Assembly (NCBI GenBank): GCA_003427395.1
Contig: BFEA01000565.1
Span: 316,978-351,078, forward strand
Length of the DNA stretch: 34,101 nt
Source of the DNA: Chara braunii
Lineage: Eukaryota; Streptophyta; Charophyceae; Charales; Characeae
Direction of reading: 5' to 3'
Within the stretch, counting starts at the first letter, position 1; every line of letters begins with the position of its first letter. Below, one piece after another: positions 28,503 through 34,101 of this stretch. A program made the position numbers and the translations under genes. A model generated the notes under the pieces. That model was not told the DNA's origin. It ran no database searches and saw only the letters and a program-made list of their open reading frames with translations.

Positions 28503-29160
28503 TCAAAATCCTGGGGAATCTGTTGTGTTTCTCCCTTTGGGTATCTTGCTCTCAGGGATGATCTCTATGGCATGGACAACCTCCCTGTCTACGACACATG
28601 TGGGCTCCTCGAACAGATCAGTGTACTTAGCGACAACACTCTCTATCTCTGGGGGTGTTTTAACGACCTCCCTTTTTGTAGAGATAAAGACCGGGTACAT
28701 ACCTTATTGGTTCTGTTTATAATAATTATAAAAGGCCGATGCGCACAAACACCCGTAGGAGTCAATTAACCTACTAGCCTTATACTTAGTTAGTCTAATG
28801 GTCCTCCCATTAGGTAACTCGTGCTTCAACACTTTCCTGTCCCAGTCGAACTGGGGCTTGGCAACCTCAAGGTAGTACATGCCTAACAACATGTCAAATG
28901 GCAGGTCGCCACTAACCAGGAACAAAATTATATGATTAAGTACTGGGTAGGAGAAAGTGCAGACCACGTCCTTAACGTAGTCCTCTACCATCATGCGCTC
29001 CTTGTTGGCCAGAGTAGATGCTACCGGTCTACTCAGGCGCTGCACCCGGTCCTTTAGGCGCAGCCTCTCAACGCAGTCGCGACTTCTGAAGTTTCGTGTG
29101 GAGCCGATGTCTACAAAGACCCTGCATTTGCGGTCCCCTTAGGAATTATTTAACGTCGCA
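28503..29160 (-). pseudogene. second Ty3/gypsy fragment: protease and pre-RT linker
   Basis: In minus-strand order: CRVFVDIGSTRNF (29,115-29,088) is the retropepsin active site with D-S/T-G changed to D-I-G. DLPFDMLLGMYYLEVAKPQF (about 28,900-28,840) is the C-terminal LGMxWL signature, and DWDRK and NGRTIRL follow. After a stop, EIESVVAKYTDLFEEP and KIPKGR (28,640-28,520) are the linker that normally leads into RT. The sequence then ends abruptly at about 28,503 with no RT, at the junction with the GIY-YIG element. Its lineage differs from the chromovirus. Confidence 0.85.
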
Positions 29161-29863
29161 ATCTGGACGACGATCACAGCCAGTGGACAGATCAGACACC
29201 CACCAGAAATATTTATAGACGGTCTCGTTTGCGTCTGCTTAGGACTGGTCGGTCCGCACACCCCTTCTATCAGCGCGATAAAGAGCCTCAATGGACAAAG
29301 CAGCATGGCCTGCATGTACTACTCCCATGGGTTGGCATGGTGACTGTGACCCGTGCTTCAACCAGGGCCCTTCAGAGGCACCGCCCTCTCCTGCCAGATG
29401 TGCCACCGGGAAGAATGTCGTCTCTTAAGGTAGAGCGCTCACGACTCCTCACACAAAGGAGAGGACACTCAAGGTTGGACTCACTTCCTCGCAGTAAGAA
29501 GAGATTGAGAGGGTAGAGAAGGAGTGGGAACAACGTACCTGGAGATAGCTGCCCCCAACCACAAATTTCTCACCAATTGAGCTGACGTGCATGTCGATGA
29601 CCAGTCATAGCCTTGGTACCACCCACAACGCGACGCAGTGCCACCTCAGCCAAAATGCCACATCAGCATGGTCTCATCATCATACATACATCCATTGTCA
29701 CCACAGCTCCCACGCTGTCGCCACAGCCCTCCAGCGGCCGGCCCCTCTACCTGGGCCCCACTCTAACAAGCCAGCGCCAAAGTATCCTTACTGCACATGA
29801 AGCATCGTCCGCGCACCAAGCAACAATGTCGCCAGCGCCAGGTAAGCGGCGATCACGAACCAA
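29161..29863 (-). other. leader and gag remnant of the second gypsy element
   Basis: Between the primer-binding site and protease only about 700 bp remain, too short for a complete gag. No capsid or zinc knuckle motif is recognisable, so gag is deleted or strongly decayed. Plus-strand frames here (for example 29,229-29,516) are probably antisense noise. Confidence 0.5.
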
Positions 29864-29874
29864 CTCTGATACCA
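29864..29874 (-). promoter_or_regulatory. tRNA primer-binding site of second gypsy element
   Basis: Minus strand TGGTATCAGAG matches the initiator Met-tRNA primer-binding consensus at 11 positions. It is three bases from a CA (29,879-29,878, minus) that would close the 5' LTR. Confidence 0.85.
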
Positions 29875-29877
29875 AAT

Positions 29878-30962
29878 TGCAAGGAATATGAGTGGGAACG
29901 ATATGATCAGGTAGTCGTGAACAAGCAGAGAGCACCAATGCACCGAGATCCCATCCAAATAAGAGCAATACAATGAAGTAACGAGCCAATGTTCAAGCCC
30001 TCAGGCCACACCAACACAGTATCCAAAGTTGCCCCTCTCTGTCTGGCGCCCAGCGCCCAGCCTACACTACCACACTATCCTACGTACATCAGCATTCTCG
30101 CAACAGGCTTACTTCGACTCCCGAAGACCAATGTACATGACGTCAACACCATAGCCGACCTCATGTACCAGGTATGTATCTCGCTTCCCCTCATCAGACC
30201 CTGTCCACCCACACTCTGCCTCCTTCCTGAAGACCACCGATCGCCCGTTCACCCCCTAGCGCCCTGCAGCCCGGCTATGGCTGCTAGCGCTCCGCTGCCC
30301 AGCAGCGCCCCACTTCACCACACACGTGCCCGCACGCGCTCTGGCCTCAGTGCAGCATGCAGCCTTTAACGCAGCACCGTGATCGCATTGCCTGCATGGG
30401 CCAGAATGGTCGACCCTGGATGCCCTCCTTCCTATATGGAAGTGGCAGCCTCTGCCTGGCTGCGTGCGGCCTGGCTGGAAGCTTCCAGCAGCCTCCAGTC
30501 GGGCACCAGTACCTGCGTCCAGGCCCAGTGCTACAGTTGAGGGCCTGGGCCCTTTACAGTTAGACACGGCCTGGGTCTCCAGACTTGGGCCGTGTCCTGT
30601 ATTTACACAGGACCCCGGGGTATGTACGTCGACAGAGCTGCTTTTGAGTAGGCCTGTAGCCACTTCTTGATGTATCGGCCCTGCATTGTGCGTATGTGCC
30701 CAGGCGCAACTGCCAAGGTCTGGGCCAACTGTACGATGCAGCTTAGGGAGGCTCACACTTCCACTCAGCCAACTGGCGGGCTGAAACAGCCTGAGTACCC
30801 ACATATGAAAAATGTCGAATTTTGGCCTCTGGTGAATATTCAGGCCCGCCTTCACTTGGGGCGGGCACTTGGCTTGCTGGGGGCCTATGCCCAGAACATG
30901 TGCATGTCTGATAAGGGCCCTGTGAGGGCTCGTTCCTCACATATATCTATATATATTGTCAC
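29878..30962 (-). mobile_element. candidate 5' LTR region of second gypsy element
   Basis: The inner end (…TTGCA next to the primer-binding site) is well supported. The outer end is not. A TGTGACA at 30,962-30,956 (minus) would give an LTR of about 1,085 bp with TG...CA ends, but no second copy exists in the window to confirm it. No protein domain is seen on either strand. Confidence 0.4.
30563..30596. repeat. 34-bp near-perfect hairpin
   Basis: GACACGGCCTGGGTCT and AGACTTGGGCCGTGTC pair at 14 of 16 positions around two bases; the two mismatches would be G-U pairs in one RNA strand. It lies within the candidate LTR and could mark a terminal-redundancy or packaging fold. Confidence 0.85.
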
Positions 30963-30968
30963 ATAACT

Positions 30969-30983
30969 ATGTTTTTATAACTT
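30969..30983. repeat. left target-site duplication of LINE
   Basis: ATGTTTTTATAACTT, identical to 32,881-32,895. It directly follows (in LINE orientation) the A/GAA-rich tail. Confidence 0.85.
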
Positions 30984-31459
30984 CTTCTTCTTTTTTTTAA
31001 TTTATTTTAAACAGGGCCCTATGGTCCTGGCTCCTTCTATTCTGGGGAGCGTCAGTCCGGTTCCTATTCCACCGGCAAGTCAGAAAATATATTACATTAC
31101 AACAAAAAACTCACGCTTCCTCCCGTTTGGCCGGAGGACCCCTGAACAGCATTGATTACTCCACCATAGGAGGATTGACTGTCAGCTTGCCCTGGCTCAC
31201 TCTTTCCTCTCAGAACTGAAAAACCAGCTCTGCCAGATAATCCATTGCCGCCTAGAAAGAAGTCGCCCATTGTTTCTGCTTGCCTGTGCTTTCCCCCTCC
31301 TCAGCCCTGCCCGTTGGTCACCAGCTGCCTTTTCCTTATTTCCCTTCAAAGAGTCCGCCCGTTATTTCTTTATGCCTGTGCTTTTCCCTTCCTCGGTTCT
31401 GCCCCTACGTCGCCATATCCCATAACCCATTAAGCCTTCTCCCTTCTCTTGAGGTCTAC

Positions 31460-31488
31460 TAAACCCTGAACCCTAAACCCTAAACCCC
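31460..31488 (-). repeat. telomere-like repeat in LINE 3' UTR
   Basis: Plus strand AAACCCTGAACCCTAAACCC and TAAACCCC form about four units of CCCTAAA with one change, that is TTTAGGG in the LINE sense. It lies about 120 bp after the ORF2 end and 450 bp before the tail, so it is internal to the LINE. Confidence 0.9.
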
Positions 31489-31612
31489 GTTCCTCATTTG
31501 GGAGAGTCCTTTTTAGAACCTCTCCTCCCTTGCTCTCGCCTCCCGTTTGCGTATTACCAGACCCCGACTGCTACTCCCCGAGTGTGGTGGTCCGAGTCCG
31601 AAAGTTTTCTCC

Positions 31613-32840
31613 TTAGAGTTCTGGTCCGGGGGTACTTTGTCCGTGCGCTGCGCTCCGCTGTCCGGCATTCCTTCCTGAGTTAGAGTTGTGCCATTCCTTC
31701 CAATAGATGCGATCGTCCCGTAGCTCAGCGACTTTCCCGTCTATCAGCCATGTCCTGTTGAAGCTTCGTCTAGCCTTCCTTTGCTGCTCTTCATCCTCCG
31801 ACCAAGATAATTTTATCTTCCGCCATCTGCACAGGATCTCTGCCTGTATCATTACTTTCGTCTCTGTCCAGATCATCTCACATGCGCTGGAGAAACCTTC
31901 AATCGTTCTGCTGCATCTTTCCTTCCATATGACCCATAGGGCCACCTTCCTGATGAGTCCATACCAAATCCTTTCCGCTTTCCGGGGCTGTTCAGGGATG
32001 TTAATCAGAAGGAGAAGCTGGATGGGTTGTTCTGGGAAAGGGGTAGAGAAAAGGGAATCCCAAGAGGGTCGATGCTCTCGCCCAGTAGTCCGTCGCCTTC
32101 CTACAGTAGATTAGGCAGTGTACTATATCCTCTACAGCCTTCTCCGTACACACCTTGCATTGATCAGAACTATCAGGGACGGAGCCCTTTCGCCTAACAT
32201 GAAGCCATTGATTGACTGGTAGTGCTGCATATGTTATCAGCCATTGAAGGCTTCTGATTTTGACTGGTCTGATCCTTTTGTATATTTTCCACGGGATCTT
32301 TGTGATCTTATCCGCTTCCTGTCCTAGTAACTTCTGCCACCTGGCCTTGATCACCGGCTCTGGGTCTTTTGTTTTTAACAGGAGTTTGTATCCTAGTTTG
32401 ACCGTGTAGTCCTGTATGGGGGTGAGTTTCTTAACGTTTGTCTTCTTGTCTGGTTTCCACGCCCACTCCCCCGGGTCGAATTCCAAATTTTGAATTGCCG
32501 TGTCATACCTGAAGATGAACTTCGGCCATGTGCCCAACACTCTTACTTTCCTGAGNAAGAAGTATTCCATAACTGTGGTTTCCACGTTGATATTCATAAT
32601 CGACGGCATACCCCTCGTGGAGTGTGTGATCGGAAAGGAAGTGAACACCGCTTGAGTATCAGATCCTTGCTGTAAATGTGAGAATTGGAAAGCCCTAGAG
32701 GGGTGGTTCTCTTGTATTCTGACCCACTCACCGCTTCTCCAATCCCCCCCTTGTTTCAGCACATCTTTCCACTCTTGAGGGAAAAGATTAGTAATGTACT
32801 GCAGGTTAGGACCTCTCCTGTGACAGCCCTTTAGCCGTGT
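31613..32840 (-). pseudogene. LINE ORF2 C-terminus with RT zinc-binding domain
   Basis: A frame to 32,001 contains IPWKIYKRIRPVKIRSLQWL, then LPVNQWLHVRRKG and CKVCTEKAVEDIVHCLIYC, then a WA-type end. This is the zf-RVT pattern (W-x-x-I/L, K-x-R, W, lPv, L, R, then C-x2-C, H and C) found downstream of RT in plant LINEs. A frameshift near 31,950-32,000 moves the reading to ALWVIWKERCSRTIEGF, the usual next helix (LWxIWKERN type), open to 31,613. RT and the endonuclease are absent because of 5' truncation. Residues upstream of about 32,880 in the same frame belong to flanking DNA. Confidence 0.85.
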
Positions 32841-32880
32841 GCTTCGGTCCTGCTCAGATGCCCATTCTTTCTTTTCGTTG

Positions 32881-32895
32881 ATGTTTTTATAACTT
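32881..32895. repeat. right target-site duplication of LINE
   Basis: ATGTTTTTATAACTT, identical to 30,969-30,983. LINE sequence starts immediately to the left. Confidence 0.85.
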
Positions 32896-32911
32896 TTTAA
32901 CCTTTTGTTAT

Positions 32912-32914
<3 letters not shown>

Positions 32915-32944
<30 letters not shown>

Positions 32945-32948
32945 CTTT
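32915..32948. repeat. (CTT)11 microsatellite
   Basis: Eleven CTT units. Read on the minus strand they give the poly-Glu or poly-Lys stretches in spurious frames. Confidence 0.97.
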
Positions 32949-32949
32949 C

Positions 32950-33536
32950 CCCTGTAAGACGAGTGGAGGGAATCGCCTGTGCTGACCCAGCAGCATGAAG
33001 TCCAGGGGAGGAACGATCCAGGGAAAGAACAATCTGACCCTCCAAAACCATTACCGTTGGTCATGGTTGCTGCAGCGGCAGCTTGGTCACCCCCTGATTT
33101 CTCTGCTGCTGGAGCTGTGCCAGAGCAAGGGGGTCTGAATATTGCAGAGACAATATGTAACAATCGCTGACTCACTTCAGGCCACTGTGCGCGTTCCGGA
33201 AGACCCTGCTGCAACACCTTTTTCAAACTTGGGCTGCTCTCAAGAAGTGGGAACAGTTGGAAATAGGTATTCAGAACTATTCTCCCAAAATGGGCCAGAT
33301 GCATTAGCATATTTCAACTTTAAGCTTTTCAGTAACCGGTCAGCCAATTGGGTGACTTTCTGCTCTACAAGGATGAGCAGATCAGCCTGATCAGACTGAT
33401 TAGTCCGATTATGCTGACTGGACTGATTAGGTTGATTGAACTTGATTGAACTTGATCATTCTGACGGGGCTGTTTAGCTCCCCCAGTAACCTCCTCCTGA
33501 GCGTGCCCTTCTGACATAGAAGGGGAAACTACGCGG
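32950..33536 (-). other. possible decayed coding region, right of LINE
   Basis: Minus-strand frames at 33,310-32,912 and 33,574-33,365 are moderately long but stop-separated. One carries an ELFPLLE-like helix and an Ala-rich stretch, the other a Gln/Ser-rich start (EEVTGGAKQPRQNDQVQSSS). A TGATT/TTGATTGAACTTGATTGAACTTG run (about 33,395-33,455) is locally repetitive. I recognise no domain. A retroelement ORF1 is possible but unsupported. Confidence 0.3.
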
Positions 33537-33701
33537 GAGTCACAAAAAAGAGTTATAATTGCACTATGGGCCAAGATGCAGTTTCAAATTGCACTTCGGG
33601 CAATGTATACAACCGAGCTTTCTGGTCAGGTAGGATGCCTGAAGTGCACTTGCAATCTGTATCTTGCCCCATACTGCAATTATAACTCGTTTTTGTGACT
33701 C
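33537..33701. mobile_element. MITE-like element with 66-bp terminal inverted repeats
   Basis: Left arm 33,537-33,602 and the reverse complement of right arm 33,636-33,701 align end to end without gaps. They share the outer GAGTCACAAAAA, then GAGTTATAATTGCA, AAGAT and GCACTTC. About 57 of 66 positions match, around a 33-bp centre. There is no coding capacity. Target-site duplications are not obvious. The insertion separates the two weak minus-strand frames on either side. Confidence 0.9.
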
Positions 33702-34101
33702 TACTGACGTTGCCCCGACATAGAAATGTCCTCCTGATGAGGAGGAATTATCTGGGGAATGTCAATTGGATGAGGGGGGGCCATTGGGGGAGATAAATCC
33801 AAGTCCATCGGCCCGGGGCGGAACCAACCACATTTTGAAAAAAGAGGGTCCTGATTAGCCTCTATAGGCTTCAGCGTTTCCTGATTCAATTGGTTTTCCT
33901 TTTTTTTTTCCTTTTTTCTTTTAAGACTCTGCAGGAAATACTAGTTGAGGTGATATGAGCACCCCCAACTAGTATACCTGTACCTGCCACTCCATCTATT
34001 GGTGGGGAGCTCAATTGCTTTTCCTGCCTGCAATCCTGCTCATTTCCCCCCTGCGTCCATAGCACTTGTTGGAATCTGCAGACCAGCCATTGTAGATTTC
34101 T
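33702..34101 (-). other. possible decayed coding region at right edge
   Basis: A minus-strand frame (33,889-33,701) is Pro-rich (MAPPHPIDIPQIIPPHQED) and runs directly to the edge of the inverted-repeat element. A second frame at the window end reads NLQWLVCRFQQVLW. An inverted decamer ATACTAGTTG/CAACTAGTAT lies at about 33,938-33,975, and a T-rich tract at 33,898-33,922. No domain recognised. Confidence 0.3.

Larger units (their letters stand above)
30984..32880 (-). mobile_element. 5'-truncated LINE (non-LTR retrotransposon)
   Basis: The insert is bounded by exact 15-bp direct repeats. In LINE orientation it starts within the ORF2 C-terminal region, includes the RT-associated zinc-binding domain, a 3' UTR of about 600 bp, and ends in an A-rich tail (AAAATAAATTAAAAAAAAG then GAA units, about 31,010-30,984). 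Five-prime truncation, a variable-length target-site duplication and an A-rich tail are the marks of target-primed reverse transcription. A single unknown base lies at 32,556. Confidence 0.88.

Noticed and set aside
28503-29160. Active retropepsin gene
   Set aside because: The active-site triad reads D-I-G, stops separate the segments and RT is missing.
32881-33032. N-terminal part of the 343-codon minus-strand frame (poly-Glu) as LINE protein
   Set aside because: It lies outside the LINE's target-site duplication and is produced by the CTT microsatellite.

Overview
Overall picture. This is nuclear DNA from a eukaryote, and nearly everything recognisable in it is mobile-element debris. Three (GA)n microsatellites, many minisatellites, tRNA-derived SINE heads, a Ty3/gypsy chromovirus, a GIY-YIG element of Penelope-like type, a 5'-truncated LINE and interstitial plant-type telomere motifs (CCCTAAA) point to a streptophyte. 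The repeat mix and GA-rich microsatellites fit a charophyte alga such as Chara; that is an inference without any database search. I see no intact host protein-coding gene, no functional tRNA or rRNA gene, no CRISPR array and no bacterial operon structure.

Layout, left third (1-15,460). After a GA microsatellite comes a SINE-like unit with a poly(A) tail (about 1,395-1,638). A heavily decayed plus-strand Ty3/gypsy element follows (about 1,815-4,860), with gag, reverse transcriptase and RNase H remnants and an internal 105-bp duplication. Region 5,400-14,700 is repeat-dense: a long foldback element (7,160-7,394) and a damaged relative (5,868-6,000), a fragment of 18S rRNA (8,871-8,938) running straight into a four-unit ~125-bp repeat, an eight-copy 28-bp array (9,614-9,833), a GC-rich stretch (11,850-12,870), a SINE (13,268-13,500), an array that contains the 235-base assembly gap (13,843-14,077), and a hairpin with two perfect 22-nt arms (14,494-14,605). 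A 277-bp tandem duplication lies at 14,704-15,257.

Middle (16,490-24,775). A minus-strand chromovirus lies here. In its own reading direction it runs: candidate LTR, primer-binding site, a long leader, gag with a CCHC knuckle, protease, RT, RNase H, integrase and chromodomain. It is dead: frameshifts and premature stops occur throughout, and the stops whose original codon can be inferred all look like C-to-T or G-to-A changes. The most unusual feature of the window is its leader: 347 consecutive bases with no C on the plus strand, so no G and no AUG in the RNA sense, beginning at the primer-binding site.

Right third (24,800-34,101). A tRNA-like SINE head (24,812-24,885) is followed by a plus-strand element (25,713 to about 28,480). 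It combines a broken zinc knuckle and coiled coil, a SAP-like segment and a recognisable GIY-YIG nuclease placed upstream of where an RT should be; the RT is missing. It abuts a minus-strand Ty3/gypsy protease fragment (28,503-29,160) with its own primer-binding site at 29,864-29,874. A LINE 3' portion (30,984-32,880, minus) has an exact 15-bp target-site duplication and telomere-like repeats in its 3' UTR. A 165-bp inverted-repeat element (33,537-33,701) lies close to the right edge.

The coding remnants do not work together as a pathway. They are layers of independent insertions, now decayed.
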